The notes: a model not told the origin generated them from the letters alone. A stretch of 38,212 nucleotides of DNA from Pirellulales bacterium (GCA_020851115.1 JADZDJ010000268.1:1-38212); one strand, 5' to 3'; counted from the stretch's first letter, positions 8,963-18,656 are shown. A program made the numbers and translations.

Positions 8963-10249
8963 ATGCCTACGCTTTTGATTCAAAACGGTCGCGTCATCGA
9001 CCCGAGCCAAGGCATCGATCGCGTCAGCAATCTGCTGATTCGCGATGGCAAGATTGCCGGCTACGATGCTTCGCCGAATGGGCAAGACCGCATCATCGAC
9101 GCAGCGGGCAAGATCGTCTCACCGGGGCTGATCGACATGCACGTCCATCTGCGCGAACCGGGGCGCGAGGAAGATGAGACGATTGCCACCGGCGCGGCGG
9201 CGGCCTTGGCGGGCGGATTCACGTCGATCGCCTGCATGCCGAACACCGATCCGCCGATCGACTCGCAGGCCAGCGTCGAGTTCATTCAGCATCAAGCCGC
9301 GCGCGCCGACCAGTGTAACGTCTATGTGATTGCCTGCGTCAGCAAGAATCGTGAAGGCAAGGAATTGGCGGAACTCGGCCAATTGGTGCAGGCCGGAGCC
9401 GTCGGGTTCAGCGACGACGGAGCACCGGTGTACGATCCAGAATTGATGCGGCGGGCGTTCGAATACGCCCAGATGTTCGACAAGCCGATTCTGAATCACG
9501 AAGAAGTGCGAGAGTTGACACGCGGCGGCGTAATGCACGAGGGCTTGACCTCTCTGATTCTCGGCCTGGCAGGGATGCCGTCCGCGGCGGAAGATGTGAT
9601 GGTCGCTCGCGATCTTTCGCTTTCCATGACCACTGGCGGACGGATTCACGTCATGCACATCTCGAGCGGCGGCAGCGTCGAACTGGTCCGCCGGGCCAAA
9701 GCACGCGGCATTCGCGTGACCACCGAAATCTGTCCGCATCACTTCACGCTGACGGATGAATGCCTGCGGTCGTTTGACTCCAACTTCAAAATGAGCCCGC
9801 CGCTGCGCAGCCGAAGAGACGTGGAAACTTGCATCGCTGGTTTGGTCGACGGCACGATCGACGCAATTTGCACCGATCATGCACCGCACGCCGCCGAGAA
9901 GAAGATGCGGGAACTCGATCAGGCGCCATTCGGCATCGTCGGGCTGGAGACTTGCCTGGGTTTGGTGGTGACAAAGCTGATCGAGCCGGGCATTCTCGAT
10001 TGGCCAGCGGCCATTGCCAAAATGACGATCAACCCGGCTAGAATTCTTGGCATTCCCAAGGGCACGCTTGCTCTCGGAGCCGATGCGGATGTCACGATCA
10101 TCGACCCAGAGGTACGCTACGTCGTCGATTCCTCCAAGTTCCGCTCGAAGAGCGTTAACACGCCGTTCGCCGGTTGGCATCTTCGCGGCCGGGCCGAAAC
10201 AGTCATTGTCGGCGGCAGAGTGAAGTACGAAGTGAACGAGAAGCGGTGA
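8963..10249 (+). CDS. pyrC: Dihydroorotase
   Basis: Cyclises carbamoyl aspartate to dihydroorotate, the third pyrimidine step. This 428-residue class I enzyme has the zinc site HVHLREPG, then GGFTSIACMPNTDPP, GAVGFSDDGAPV, NHEE, HVMHISSGGSVE and the catalytic Asp in ICTDHAPH. The Asp-containing FSDDG segment resembles the Aquifex-type enzymes that use Asp instead of a carbamylated Lys, and those rely on contact with PyrB. This fits the tandem pyrB-pyrC order but is inference. The C-terminus ends with the expected GRAETVIVGGRVKY strand. Confidence 0.95.
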   Translation: MPTLLIQNGRVIDPSQGIDRVSNLLIRDGKIAGYDASPNGQDRIIDAAGKIVSPGLIDMHVHLREPGREEDETIATGAAAALAGGFTSIACMPNTDPPIDSQASVEFIQHQAARADQCNVYVIACVSKNREGKELAELGQLVQAGAVGFSDDGAPVYDPELMRRAFEYAQMFDKPILNHEEVRELTRGGVMHEGLTSLILGLAGMPSAAEDVMVARDLSLSMTTGGRIHVMHISSGGSVELVRRAKARGIRVTTEICPHHFTLTDECLRSFDSNFKMSPPLRSRRDVETCIAGLVDGTIDAICTDHAPHAAEKKMRELDQAPFGIVGLETCLGLVVTKLIEPGILDWPAAIAKMTINPARILGIPKGTLALGADADVTIIDPEVRYVVDSSKFRSKSVNTPFAGWHLRGRAETVIVGGRVKYEVNEKR

Positions 10250-10278
10250 TTGGCCAGTCTGAGTGTAATCCCTCGAAA

Positions 10279-10293
10279 CCGCGGCTGACGCGG
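10279..10293 (+). terminator. Short GC hairpin after pyrC
   Basis: CCGCG and CGCGG pair perfectly around GCTGA, with AAA before and ATTT after. It starts 30 bases after the pyrC stop and precedes the S9 peptidase gene. The downstream T-run is very short, so it may be a weak terminator or just a dispersed planctomycete-type intergenic hairpin. Confidence 0.35.
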
Positions 10294-10332
10294 ATTTAGT
10301 GGACGTTTCTCTAGAAACCTTGAAATACGGTC

Positions 10333-12288
10333 ATGTCTCCACGTTTGCAGATTGCAAGATTATGCATTGCCTTGCTATTGGGTCTTGGCAGTTCATTGGT
10401 TTGTGCTGAAGAAGATCCGCGCCGCCCCGCCGCGATTGAAACCACCGGTGTGTCGCCGATTCCCGACGAACTTGCCGCGCGACTGTCGCAGTACGACGAT
10501 ATTCGTTCAGCGCAGTTCGAAGATTGGTCTCCCGATGGACGCGGCATGCTCGTACGCACGCAATTCGGAAATTCGCCGCAATTGCACCGCGTTGACGAGC
10601 CTGGCGGGCGGCGCGATCAAGTGACGTTTTACCGCGAGCCGGTCACGGGGCGATTTATTCCCCAAAGCAACGACGGATCGATCTTGTTGTCATACAGCGA
10701 AGGAGGCAGCGAGAACGACCAAATCGTTGCGCTCGATCCGAAGCAATTCACGCACACTTCACTGACGGATGGCAAGTCGCGTAACCTTGTCGGCCCGATC
10801 ACTCGCGACGGCAAGCACTTTGCGTTTGCCAGCAACCGACGCAACGGCCGCGATATGGATTTATATATATCGAGCACCGCTCGTGCGACCGGCCAGGAAA
10901 TGATCCTCAAGGTCGAAAACGAAACGTGGATCCCGTCGAATTGGTCCCCCGATGGCTCGCGGCTGCTGATCGCGCGATACGTCTCACAAAATGAATCTTA
11001 CCCGGTTGTATTCGATGTCGCGACGAGGAAGAAAACTCCGATCGAGTGGCCGAAGAATTCCTCTACCGGGCCGATTGCATTCGAGCAATTGACGTTTTCC
11101 TCCGATGGCGCAGCGGTTTACTTGGCGACCGACGCCCACAGCGAATTCACCGAGCTAGCGAAGATCGATTTGGCCTCCGGCGACTACATTTGGCTCTCCG
11201 CGGATATTCCATGGGATGTAACCGATATCGATGTCGACCACGATCGCGGCAACGTGGCCTTTGTCGTCAACGCCGACGGCGTGTCATCCGTTTATTTGAT
11301 ACGAGGCGGCCAGCGGGAAAAGCTGCCAACGCCAGAAGGAGTGATTGGCAGCCTGAAGTTCTCGCCCGATGGACAACAACTTGGATTCACATTGGCCAAG
11401 TCGAATGCCCCGCCTGACGCCTATTCCCTCGATATCGCCACCGGAAGGGCGACGCGCTGGACCTATAGCGAAGTGGGTGGCTTGGACCCTGCGAAGTTTG
11501 TCGCCGCCGAGGCAATCGAATTTCCATCGTTTGATGGTCGCATGATTCCCGCCTGGATTTATCGCCCGCCGGCAGATACTCGCCAACGGCCAGCGGCGGT
11601 GTTGCTGCACATTCACGGCGGTCCCGAGAGCCAATACCTTCCTGTCTTTTCGCCAAACATTCAGTTCTACGCGATCGAACTGGGCATTGCCGTTGTCTGC
11701 CCCAACGTTCGCGGCTCGCAAGGATACGGAAAGACCTTTTTGAGGCTCGACAACGCCGAGAAACGCGAAGATTCCGTCAAAGACATCGGCGCACTCTTGG
11801 ATTGGATTGCCAAGCAGCCCGATCTCGACGCGAGCCGCGTCGCGGTTGAAGGAGGCAGCTATGGCGGCTACATGGTGCTGGCGTCGTTGACACATTTCGG
11901 CCAGCGGATCAAAGCCGGCATCGACATCGTCGGCATCGCGAATTTCCTGACATTCCTTGAACGCACAGCGCCCTATCGGCGCGATTTGCGGCGGGCGGAA
12001 TACGGCGATGAGCGAAATCCACCCATGAAGGCCGTTTTCGAACGGATCAGCCCATTGGCCAACGCCGACAAAATTCACGCGGCATTGATGGTCGCTCACG
12101 GCCGAAACGATCCGCGCGTACCGCTGTTCGAAGCAGAACAAATTGTCGAGAAAGTGAAGTCGCAGGGAGGCACGGTATGGACGGTGTATGCCGCGAATGA
12201 AGGCCACGGCTTCCAAAAACGCGATAACCGCGACTACCTGCGGGCTGCGTCCGTGATGTTCTTAAGGCAACAACTAGAGGTGGAATGA
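10333..12288 (+). CDS. Secreted S9-family (prolyl oligopeptidase-like) peptidase
   Basis: A 651-residue exported serine peptidase. Residues 1-26 are a signal peptide (hydrophobic core IALLLGLGSSLVCA, likely cut near AEE). Residues about 50-400 form a beta-propeller with repeated SPDG motifs (DWSPDGRG, NWSPDGSRL, FSPDGQQL). From about 405 the alpha/beta-hydrolase domain carries HIHGGPESQ and the nucleophile Ser509 in EGGSYGGYM. The catalytic Asp is about 593 (HGRNDPRVP) and the His about 625 (NEGHGF). Such enzymes cleave short peptides, here presumably outside the cytoplasm. It follows pyrC by 83 bases but is probably a separate unit. Exact specificity cannot be read from sequence. Confidence 0.9.
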   Translation: MSPRLQIARLCIALLLGLGSSLVCAEEDPRRPAAIETTGVSPIPDELAARLSQYDDIRSAQFEDWSPDGRGMLVRTQFGNSPQLHRVDEPGGRRDQVTFYREPVTGRFIPQSNDGSILLSYSEGGSENDQIVALDPKQFTHTSLTDGKSRNLVGPITRDGKHFAFASNRRNGRDMDLYISSTARATGQEMILKVENETWIPSNWSPDGSRLLIARYVSQNESYPVVFDVATRKKTPIEWPKNSSTGPIAFEQLTFSSDGAAVYLATDAHSEFTELAKIDLASGDYIWLSADIPWDVTDIDVDHDRGNVAFVVNADGVSSVYLIRGGQREKLPTPEGVIGSLKFSPDGQQLGFTLAKSNAPPDAYSLDIATGRATRWTYSEVGGLDPAKFVAAEAIEFPSFDGRMIPAWIYRPPADTRQRPAAVLLHIHGGPESQYLPVFSPNIQFYAIELGIAVVCPNVRGSQGYGKTFLRLDNAEKREDSVKDIGALLDWIAKQPDLDASRVAVEGGSYGGYMVLASLTHFGQRIKAGIDIVGIANFLTFLERTAPYRRDLRRAEYGDERNPPMKAVFERISPLANADKIHAALMVAHGRNDPRVPLFEAEQIVEKVKSQGGTVWTVYAANEGHGFQKRDNRDYLRAASVMFLRQQLEVE

Positions 12289-12377
12289 CAAATATCGAAT
12301 GTCGAATAAAATATCATTGTCGCATTTTATACAGCAAATGGTGATTGGTATTTGGTCGTAGGAGCATCATTCGTCAT

Positions 12378-12707
12378 TCATGATCCCTCTGCATTCCCCA
12401 GCGACGCTAAGAACTCGCTCATCTCGCTAGCAGCATGAGCGTTGCCTTGCATGCGGGCTTCTTCAATGCCGCGCCGCAACGTTTCTCGTGCATCGGCGAT
12501 TCGATCGAGCCTTGCCAACTGCTGGGCCGCCATAAAGAACGCCGGCACATAGGGGACCGCATCGCGCTGCAGATCACTAAGCCCTGCTAAACTTCGCTCG
12601 TGTTCGCCCGCTTTGTCGAACTCCATCGCCAGACTATAGCGCAGAAACTGATCGGCCGGTTCGGCCGCGAGCATTGTTTCGATTTGGCTGCGTCGGGATT
12701 CGACCAT
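12378..12707 (-). CDS. Small TPR-like protein
   Basis: A 109-residue, all-helical protein without signal peptide or membrane segment. It reads as two or three tetratricopeptide-like helix pairs: residues about 6-35 (PADQFLRYSLAMEFDKAGEHERS), 38-72 and 73-105. The alternating small residues (A, G, Y, L) are typical of TPR units. This suggests a protein-binding role; no partner is indicated. It is convergent with the S9 peptidase gene, and the start codon sits in an ATTCATC-rich neighbourhood. No clear Shine-Dalgarno precedes ATG 12707. Confidence 0.7.
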   Translation of the reverse strand: MVESRRSQIETMLAAEPADQFLRYSLAMEFDKAGEHERSLAGLSDLQRDAVPYVPAFFMAAQQLARLDRIADARETLRRGIEEARMQGNAHAASEMSEFLASLGNAEGS

Positions 12708-12811
12708 AATTGAGGATTCCAGCGGACCGCATGGTTTTCGCGAAACTCAGCGCCGTCGTTCGAGGGGTTGCACTTCCGGCGTTCCACGTCGGTCCAAGGT
12801 GAGTGCCAGTG

Positions 12812-13870
12812 CTATAAATCGCCCGTGATTTTGACGAGCGAACCTGTTTTCGCTTCGTCTTGATCGACCTTTCTTTCCGCGCCCAGCACCGTCACATACA
12901 GCGTGTTGTCCGGCGCAAATGCCAGCGCTGTCGGACGATCGAACGCCGCCATTTTCACTGCTTTGACTCCGACGCGACCATCGACGATTGCCGAATCGAG
13001 TCGGTACAGGGCTCCGTCGGCTGGCGAATTCCACGCCACATCGACGGCATATAACCGATCGCTTTTTGGACTGTATGCCAGGCCGACCAAATCGTGCAAC
13101 TTTGTCGGAAGCGCCATCAGCAGGCTCCGGCCGCGCAGATGGAAGAAGGCGAGTACGCTGTCTCCGGGCGCATCGAACTTGCCGGCAAAGCTAACGGTTA
13201 AAAATTCGCGCGAGTTGCGGATGGCAAGGCCCATGGGCCGATCGAACCGAGTTGCTTCTTTCGTGCGAAAAAACGGCGACAAGTCTTCCAGCAGGTTGCC
13301 GCCGATGCTGGCTTTCAGCAGGGCGTCGATATCGTGCTCGCCTTGCGCGGTCACCCACAGCGCCGAAGGAGACATCGCTAGCCCCCACAGATTGATGCCG
13401 ACGTCCGACGCGGCCTCGCTCGCCCAAGTACGTCGCAGCGTCCGTTTCGCATTTGCGAAATTCAACGGCTCTTTGGATGTATCGGCCGAAAGTTCGTAAA
13501 TGCGAATCTCATCGTTGCCATCTTTTCGTTCGCTCCCGCCGATCACGATCAGATTTTGGTTGAAGAACGCCAATCCCATCGGTCCAGCGTCTTTCATCAG
13601 ACCGATACCAGCCGTTGCTCGAGGAAAACCGGTCACCACAGGCTTGGGCTGATCGAATTGATTCGATGGAAAGCGTACGATTTGCCCGGCGCGGCTCTCA
13701 GAGACGACGACGCTGCCGGTTGTCGACTGAACCGCGACGCCGCAGGGCCAATCGAGACCAGAGTAAACCGTTTCAGCGGTAATATTGGGCTTGTCGCTTT
13801 CGGTTCGCTCCGCGGCACAGGTGAGCGATGCCATCAGCATCCAAACAACGACTGGAATTCTGTGATTCAT
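12812..13870 (-). CDS. Exported beta-propeller protein of unknown function
   Basis: The first 20 residues (MNHRIPVVVWMLMASLTCAA) are a signal peptide. The remaining 330 residues show propeller-like repeats such as DWPCGVAVQ, GSVVVSESRAGQIVRF, RPMGLAIRNSREFLTVSF, LVGLAYSPKSDRLYAVD and RPTALAFAPDNTLYVTV, like NHL or SMP-30/gluconolactonase-type blades. A GAGGA ribosome binding site lies about 8 bases before ATG 13870. It lies downstream of leuD on the same strand, with a 90-base gap, but shares no obvious pathway with it. It could bind or oxidise a small molecule outside the cell; no catalytic residues were identified. Confidence 0.75.
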   Translation of the reverse strand: MNHRIPVVVWMLMASLTCAAERTESDKPNITAETVYSGLDWPCGVAVQSTTGSVVVSESRAGQIVRFPSNQFDQPKPVVTGFPRATAGIGLMKDAGPMGLAFFNQNLIVIGGSERKDGNDEIRIYELSADTSKEPLNFANAKRTLRRTWASEAASDVGINLWGLAMSPSALWVTAQGEHDIDALLKASIGGNLLEDLSPFFRTKEATRFDRPMGLAIRNSREFLTVSFAGKFDAPGDSVLAFFHLRGRSLLMALPTKLHDLVGLAYSPKSDRLYAVDVAWNSPADGALYRLDSAIVDGRVGVKAVKMAAFDRPTALAFAPDNTLYVTVLGAERKVDQDEAKTGSLVKITGDL

Positions 13871-13960
13871 AGAGCCATCCTCAAATCAGACGCTAGTTGC
13901 AAACGAGCAGCGAAAATCCTGGCATTTCTTTGCCCCTGCCGCCTGGCGATCGTTTGCGAT

Positions 13961-14560
13961 TCAGGCGGCCGTCATGCCGCGTGTCTTTTCATATGCAGAG
14001 ATCTTCTCGGCGTGTTGCAACGTCAGGTCGATGTCGTCTAAGCCATTCAGCAGGCAATGCCGCCGGAACGGTTCGACGTCAAACGACAGCGAGAGGCCGT
14101 ATTCGTCGGTCACTTTGCATGCTTCCAAATCGGCCGTCAAATGGTACCCAGGATGCTGCGCCGCCCGTTGGAAAATATCCTCGACAGCCGCCTCGGAAAG
14201 TACGATCGGCAACATACCGTTCTTAAAGCAGTTGTTGTAAAAAATGTCGGCGAAGCTTGGCGCGATCATCACGCGGAAACCGTAATCGTCGAGTGCCCAA
14301 GGAGCGTGCTCGCGGCTCGACCCGCAGCCGAAATTCTTTCTGGCCAGCAGCACGCTTGCCTCGCGGTACTGCGGTCGATTCAGTTCGAACTGAGGGTTGT
14401 CGGAACCGTCGTCCTTAAATCGCCAGTCAAAAAACAAGAATTGCCCGAATCCGGTGCGCTCGATCCGTTTGAGAAACTGCTTGGGGATGATCTGGTCGGT
14501 ATCGATATTGGCCCGATCCATGGGAGCGACTAGGCCGGTGTGTTTGGTGAAGGGTTGCAT
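13961..14560 (-). CDS. leuD: 3-isopropylmalate dehydratase small subunit
   Basis: Small subunit of the leucine-pathway isomerase that converts 2- to 3-isopropylmalate with LeuC. The 199-residue protein starts [29 protein letters not shown], a textbook LeuD N-terminus, and has [15 protein letters not shown] in the swivelling domain. A longer frame up to 14647 adds residues foreign to the family, so the start is set at 14560. It lies 443 bases downstream of leuC rather than directly adjacent. Confidence 0.95.
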   Translation of the reverse strand: MQPFTKHTGLVAPMDRANIDTDQIIPKQFLKRIERTGFGQFLFFDWRFKDDGSDNPQFELNRPQYREASVLLARKNFGCGSSREHAPWALDDYGFRVMIAPSFADIFYNNCFKNGMLPIVLSEAAVEDIFQRAAQHPGYHLTADLEACKVTDEYGLSLSFDVEPFRRHCLLNGLDDIDLTLQHAEKISAYEKTRGMTAA

Positions 14561-15003
14561 GACGAATAATTGCTGGGGATGTCCGCGCGTTGAATTTGTA
14601 GCCGCGTGCGAATCAGGTGGGACGAGCGTCTGGACAGGGCGCGCCACTTCCAGAACATCGCCGCTCAGCGAAGGATGACCGCGTTCTTATCGCTTGCTCC
14701 ATTTTTCGCACTTAATTTGTTTAAGACCTGCCCGTCAAAGAACCAAAATGACTCGTTGTATTCTCACGATCAATGCACTTATCAATTCCATTTGTCGTAA
14801 TGGCTTGCTGCCAAGCATCGCGAGCGGAAAGTTCTTCACGATGCGGATAAATCACAAGATCGACTGGCACCATCATTTCATCTCGATGACGTGCCCTCCA
14901 CCATGCACGGGATGAAGGACTTTCAGGTTTACGATCGTCGATTCCACCAGAACGCGGCCCATGGTCGCTGTCTCCATCAGTCACTTCTCCGAAGAATCTG
15001 CCG
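14561..15003. other. Unusually long leuC-leuD gap
   Basis: These 443 bases separate leuC from leuD, which are normally within a few bases of each other. Apart from the short fragment at 14873-14962, no gene is supported. A frame antisense to part of the region lacks any domain. An insertion that has since decayed is the simplest reading. Confidence 0.5.
14873..14962 (-). pseudogene. Possible remnant of a clan AA (retropepsin-like) aspartic protease gene
   Basis: ATG at 14962 opens a 29-codon frame starting MGRVLVESTIVNLKVLHP. From memory, this resembles the N-terminus (MGRVLVxATIxNLxDL) of small clan AA aspartic-protease-like proteins found in planctomycetes and cyanobacteria. The frame ends at a TGA before any DTGA catalytic motif, and no DTGA is visible in the other frames downstream. 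If the match is right this is a dead gene start. The similarity is short, so confidence is low. Confidence 0.3.
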
Positions 15004-16413
15004 TCACGCCTTATACTCCCACTCCCGAATATCCACAAAATGTCCCGCAATCGCCGCCGCCGCGGCCATTGCCGGCGAAACCAAATGCGTCCGGCCCCCT
15101 TTGCCTTGGCGGCCTTCGAAATTGCGGTTGCTAGTGCTCGCGCAGCGTTGGCCTGGCGTGAGAATATCGGGATTCATCCCTAGGCACATGCTGCAGCCTG
15201 CTTCGCGCCAGTCGAAACCGGCCTCTTTGAAAATTCGATCGAGACCTTCACGTTCGGCTTGTGCTTTCACTTGTCCACTGCCGGGGACAACCATCGCGTG
15301 CAGCGTATTAGCCACGCGATAGCCACGCACCACGGCGGCGGCGGCTCGCAAGTCTTCGATACGACTGTTGGTGCAAGAGCCGATGAAGACTTTATCAAGG
15401 TTGAGCGATTGCATCGGCTTGCCAGCTTCGAGCCCCATGTATTCCAGCGACCTCGCCGCCGTCTTACGTTCTTCATCCGTCGAATACTGTTTAGGATCCG
15501 GCACACCGCTAACCACCGGTACAACTTGGCCGGGGTTAGTACCCCAGGTAATTTGAGGAGCAATCTCTGCCGCTCGGTAAATTTCCACGCGATCGAACTT
15601 CGCTCCCACATCGCTCGGCAGTTGCTTCCAGCGCTCCACGGCCGCGTCGAAGTCTTTCCCCTTCGGCGCAAATTCACGGCCTTTGATGTATTCAAATGTC
15701 GTCTCGTCCGGCGCAATCATTCCAGCCCGCGCGCCGGCCTCGATCGACATATTACAGACCGTCATTCGCTCTTCCATCGAGAACCCGCGCATCACCGGCC
15801 CGGTGTATTCGATGACATAACCGGTCCCGCCGTCGGTGCCGATCTGACCGATTAAATACAGAATGACGTCCTTTGCCGTCACGCCACGGCTAAGCATCCC
15901 ATCGACGCGCATCTCAAATGTCTTCGGCTTCGATTGCGGCAGCGTTTGCGTGGCCAAGACATGCTCGACTTCACTCGTGCCGATGCCGAACGCCAGCGCT
16001 CCAAACGCCCCGTGCGTCGCCGTATGGCTATCGCCGCAGACAATCGTCATTCCAGGCTGAGTGAGACCCAGCTCCGGCCCGATCACATGGACGATCCCCT
16101 GCTGTGGATTGCCAAGGTCATACAGTCGCACGCCGAATTCCTGGCAATTGTTTCGTAGTGTGTCGATCTGCTGCTTCGAGATCGGATCGGCAATCGGCAG
16201 CCTCCGGTCGGTCGTTGGCACATTATGATCGGGAGTAGCTACCGTCAATTCCGGCCGTCGCACTTTTCGCCCAGTCAGTCGCAATCCCTCGAATGCCTGC
16301 GGGCTGGTCACTTCATGCACCAAATGCAGGTCGATATAAAGCAGCGTTTGCTTTCCAGGCTCGGCATGCACCACGTGGGCATCCCAGATTTTTTCTAGCA
16401 TCGTGCGCGGCAT
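15004..16413 (-). CDS. leuC: 3-isopropylmalate dehydratase large subunit
   Basis: Aconitase-family large subunit of isopropylmalate isomerase. The 469-residue length matches LeuC. It begins [15 protein letters not shown] and has [18 protein letters not shown] and [33 protein letters not shown]. The [4Fe-4S] ligands are in [14 protein letters not shown] and [11 protein letters not shown]. The end ([13 protein letters not shown]) is family-like. An internal ATG at 16401 is a possible alternative start. It works with leuD, found 443 bases downstream. Confidence 0.96.
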   Translation of the reverse strand: MPRTMLEKIWDAHVVHAEPGKQTLLYIDLHLVHEVTSPQAFEGLRLTGRKVRRPELTVATPDHNVPTTDRRLPIADPISKQQIDTLRNNCQEFGVRLYDLGNPQQGIVHVIGPELGLTQPGMTIVCGDSHTATHGAFGALAFGIGTSEVEHVLATQTLPQSKPKTFEMRVDGMLSRGVTAKDVILYLIGQIGTDGGTGYVIEYTGPVMRGFSMEERMTVCNMSIEAGARAGMIAPDETTFEYIKGREFAPKGKDFDAAVERWKQLPSDVGAKFDRVEIYRAAEIAPQITWGTNPGQVVPVVSGVPDPKQYSTDEERKTAARSLEYMGLEAGKPMQSLNLDKVFIGSCTNSRIEDLRAAAAVVRGYRVANTLHAMVVPGSGQVKAQAEREGLDRIFKEAGFDWREAGCSMCLGMNPDILTPGQRCASTSNRNFEGRQGKGGRTHLVSPAMAAAAAIAGHFVDIREWEYKA

Positions 16414-16583
16414 AGCAGATAACAGGTTCGAGTGTGATTGACCGCAAGCGGTAGGATCGACCCAAACGCTGAATTATACCTCGATTCTTTGCAGATCGTA
16501 AGTTGTCGAACGACCCGCAGGCGGTTTGGCGGCAGAATCGCTCCAATCGAGCTGGCCTGCATTGATCGTACAGGATGTCCGCG

Positions 16584-17075
16584 TCAATTTGGCGGACACT
16601 TCTTTCGTAATTCCGACACGAGCTCCTTGGGGACGAATCGGGCTAATTCTTCATCACCGGCCAGCGGCGTAATCTGTTTCAGCAGCGAGCTGGAAACGTG
16701 TGAGAATTGATCGTCAGCCATGAGAAAGACTGTTTCAATGCTGGGGTCCAGCTTTCGGTTGGCCAGCGTCATCGTAAACTCGGCTTCGATATCGGTCAGC
16801 GATCGCACTCCGCGGAGCATTACGCGAGCTCCGCACTCGCGGACGAAATGCACTGCCAACCCGCTGAACTGCTTGACTTCGATATTGACAAGATGCCGCG
16901 TTGCCCGTTCGACCAAGTTGACGCGCTCTTCCGGCGTGAACCACGACTGCTTTTCAACGTTAATGCCGATGCCGACAATCAGCCGATCGACCAACCGGCT
17001 GGCACGCTCGATCACATTCAAATGACCGAGCGTAATTGGGTCGAAGGAACCGGTATAGACGGCGACGCGCGACAT
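16584..17075 (-). CDS. coaD: Phosphopantetheine adenylyltransferase
   Basis: Adenylates 4'-phosphopantetheine to dephospho-CoA in coenzyme A synthesis. The 163-residue nucleotidyltransferase has the TGSFDPITLGHL motif (T-x-G-H variant of HxGH), the FSGLAVHF segment, MLRGVRSLTDIEAEF and SHVSSSLLKQI, all typical. The start at 17075 gives the canonical MSRVAVYTGSFDP. It shares the CoA-to-ACP theme with acpS, but the two are 12 kb apart. Upstream is a triple GGGTTCA repeat. Confidence 0.96.
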   Translation of the reverse strand: MSRVAVYTGSFDPITLGHLNVIERASRLVDRLIVGIGINVEKQSWFTPEERVNLVERATRHLVNIEVKQFSGLAVHFVRECGARVMLRGVRSLTDIEAEFTMTLANRKLDPSIETVFLMADDQFSHVSSSLLKQITPLAGDEELARFVPKELVSELRKKCPPN

Positions 17076-17093
17076 GGAATGGTTTCGAGGCTT

Positions 17094-17114
17094 GGGTTCA
17101 GGGTTCAGGGTTCA
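17094..17114. repeat. Three tandem GGGTTCA units upstream of coaD
   Basis: Three perfect heptamers GGGTTCA in a row begin 19 bases before the coaD start codon (coaD is on the minus strand). They are simple sequence unlike the surrounding GC-rich DNA. They could affect the coaD 5' region or simply be one of the dispersed tracts found at gene borders here. Confidence 0.75.
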
Positions 17115-17177
17115 GAAAATGAGGCACTCGTGGATGACTCTTGGCGGCATGCCACCGACTGAGACACTCGCGGATCG

Positions 17178-18338
17178 TTAGCGAACTTTCTTGCCAGTTT
17201 CAATGGCGCCAATCAACGCATCAATGTCCTCGTTATTGTTGTACGCATGCGGGCTAATCCGAAGATAGCCGACTCGCTGCGAAACCGCAACTTTTTGCTC
17301 CTTACAAGTGCGATGAAGCACCTTAAGATCGCAGCCTGGCAGGGTGAACGAGACAATTCCCGAACTATGTTCCGGCTGGTCGCGCCGGCTGAAAATCTCA
17401 GCACCGAGGGTGGCCAGACGGCGACAGCATTCGTCGGTAATTTCCAGTACGCGATGTCCGATGGCATCGAAACCGAGGCTCGTCAGCAAATCAAGGCTGG
17501 CTCCCAATCCAATAAATCCGACCGAATTTGCAGCCCCGCCTTCGTGCCGCGCGGCCGACGGTTTTAATTGAATTTCAATGCGCGAATAATCTCGGTTGTG
17601 AACCATGCTGTTGGAACCGACGACCAGCGGCCGTAGTTTCTCGAGATGCTCGCCGCGGATGTAGAGCAGTCCGGCAGCTTCCGGACCCATTTGCCATTTT
17701 TGGCCGCCGGCGGCGAGAAAATCGACCTTCGTTTGCTCGACATCGACAGGAAACACTCCTAGACCCTGGATCGCATCGACAAATAGCAAGGCACCATGTC
17801 GATGAGCCATCTCGGCGGCGGCCGCCAAATCGGTGCGCCATCCACTTAGATATCCAACCCAGCTCAACGCCACCAATCGTGTCCGCTGATCGCAAGCGTC
17901 TTCCAGACGGTTCAAATCGACCATCCCAGTCGGCGATTCCACGCGGCGCGTTTCAATGCCGCGAGCAGCCAGATGCATCCATGGATATTGGTTCGCGGGA
18001 AACTCATCGGCCGGGATGACAACATTGTCTCCTGCGCGCCACATGAAGCCTTCGGCAACCATCGCGACCCCCTCGGTCGTGCTGTGAATGAGCGCGATTT
18101 CATCCATCGCGGCCCTCATCATACGGGCGGCGGTTGCTCGTACTTCCTGCAGCCGACGCTCCCATCGCCCCCAAGCCGGCGCAGCTTCTTCGGCGGCCTC
18201 CGCCAACCAGCGACCAATTGCCTCGCGCGTCGGTCTCGGCAAGGGCGACATGGCGGCATGTTCAAAGTAGGCGAATCGATCGACGATCGCCATCTGCTGC
18301 CGAAAGTGTTCCCATTTTGGATCGTGTATCAATGCCAT
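17178..18338 (-). CDS. Aminotransferase class V family PLP enzyme
   Basis: A 386-residue fold-type I PLP enzyme. The N-terminal part has YFEHAAMSPLPRPTREAIGRW and IALIHSTTEGVAMVAEG. The PLP-Asp/Gln region is LLFVDAIQGLGVFPVD and the PLP-binding Lys is about 214 in AAGGQKWQMGPEAAG. Later come HEGGAANSVGFIGLGASLDLL and GIVSFTLPGCDLKVL. Overall it resembles isopenicillin-N-epimerase / cysteine-desulfurase-like members. No active-site Cys loop typical of IscS is evident, so a desulfurase role is not claimed. It lies about 100 bases upstream of coaD on the same strand. The substrate is unknown. Confidence 0.87.
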   Translation of the reverse strand: MALIHDPKWEHFRQQMAIVDRFAYFEHAAMSPLPRPTREAIGRWLAEAAEEAAPAWGRWERRLQEVRATAARMMRAAMDEIALIHSTTEGVAMVAEGFMWRAGDNVVIPADEFPANQYPWMHLAARGIETRRVESPTGMVDLNRLEDACDQRTRLVALSWVGYLSGWRTDLAAAAEMAHRHGALLFVDAIQGLGVFPVDVEQTKVDFLAAGGQKWQMGPEAAGLLYIRGEHLEKLRPLVVGSNSMVHNRDYSRIEIQLKPSAARHEGGAANSVGFIGLGASLDLLTSLGFDAIGHRVLEITDECCRRLATLGAEIFSRRDQPEHSSGIVSFTLPGCDLKVLHRTCKEQKVAVSQRVGYLRISPHAYNNNEDIDALIGAIETGKKVR

Positions 18339-18656
18339 GTGATTTGCTTTCTAACGACGATCCAATCTCTGCGCAGTACGCAGTGCAAAACTGACCAATC
18401 CGTGTTGCCACCTATACGCCAGTCGAATCGAGGCCGTGTACCACGGCATCCAATTGAGTTGCAAGCCATTCGCGCCGCTCGACAGGGTAATTCACAGAAT
18501 CTCAACAACTCCACGAATTCCATATTGTGCATCTTAATTTATGCCGTGATGCGTCATGAGACACAAGGTTATCGCCAGAGAAAAATTCTTGGGCGATCTG
18601 CAACCTATAATTTCCCAGACCCAAACCATTCGCTTGTTCCATCGAAAGTTCATCCA
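18339..18656. other. Intergenic region between divergent genes
   Basis: About 320 bases separate the minus-strand aminotransferase from the plus-strand exported protein. A TATAAT hexamer occurs at 18606-18611, about 45 bases before ATG 18657, in the right place for a -10 box. No fitting -35 is present at 16-18 bases, so the promoter remains tentative. Nothing else was recognised. Confidence 0.4.

Noticed and set aside
9119-10180. 353-codon minus-strand frame antisense to pyrC
   Set aside because: pyrC has all its catalytic motifs on the plus strand; the antisense frame is a GC-bias artefact.
11284-12216. 310-codon minus-strand frame antisense to the S9 peptidase
   Set aside because: The plus-strand peptidase has its full catalytic triad; the antisense product shows no domain.
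18606-18611. TATAAT as a firm promoter for the gene at 18657
   Set aside because: No acceptable -35 box at the right distance; kept only as a remark in the intergenic entry.
17973-18656. Upstream extension of the exported protein gene at 18657
   Set aside because: The first 228 codons of the open frame overlap the aminotransferase on the other strand and the intergenic region; the signal peptide begins at ATG 18657.
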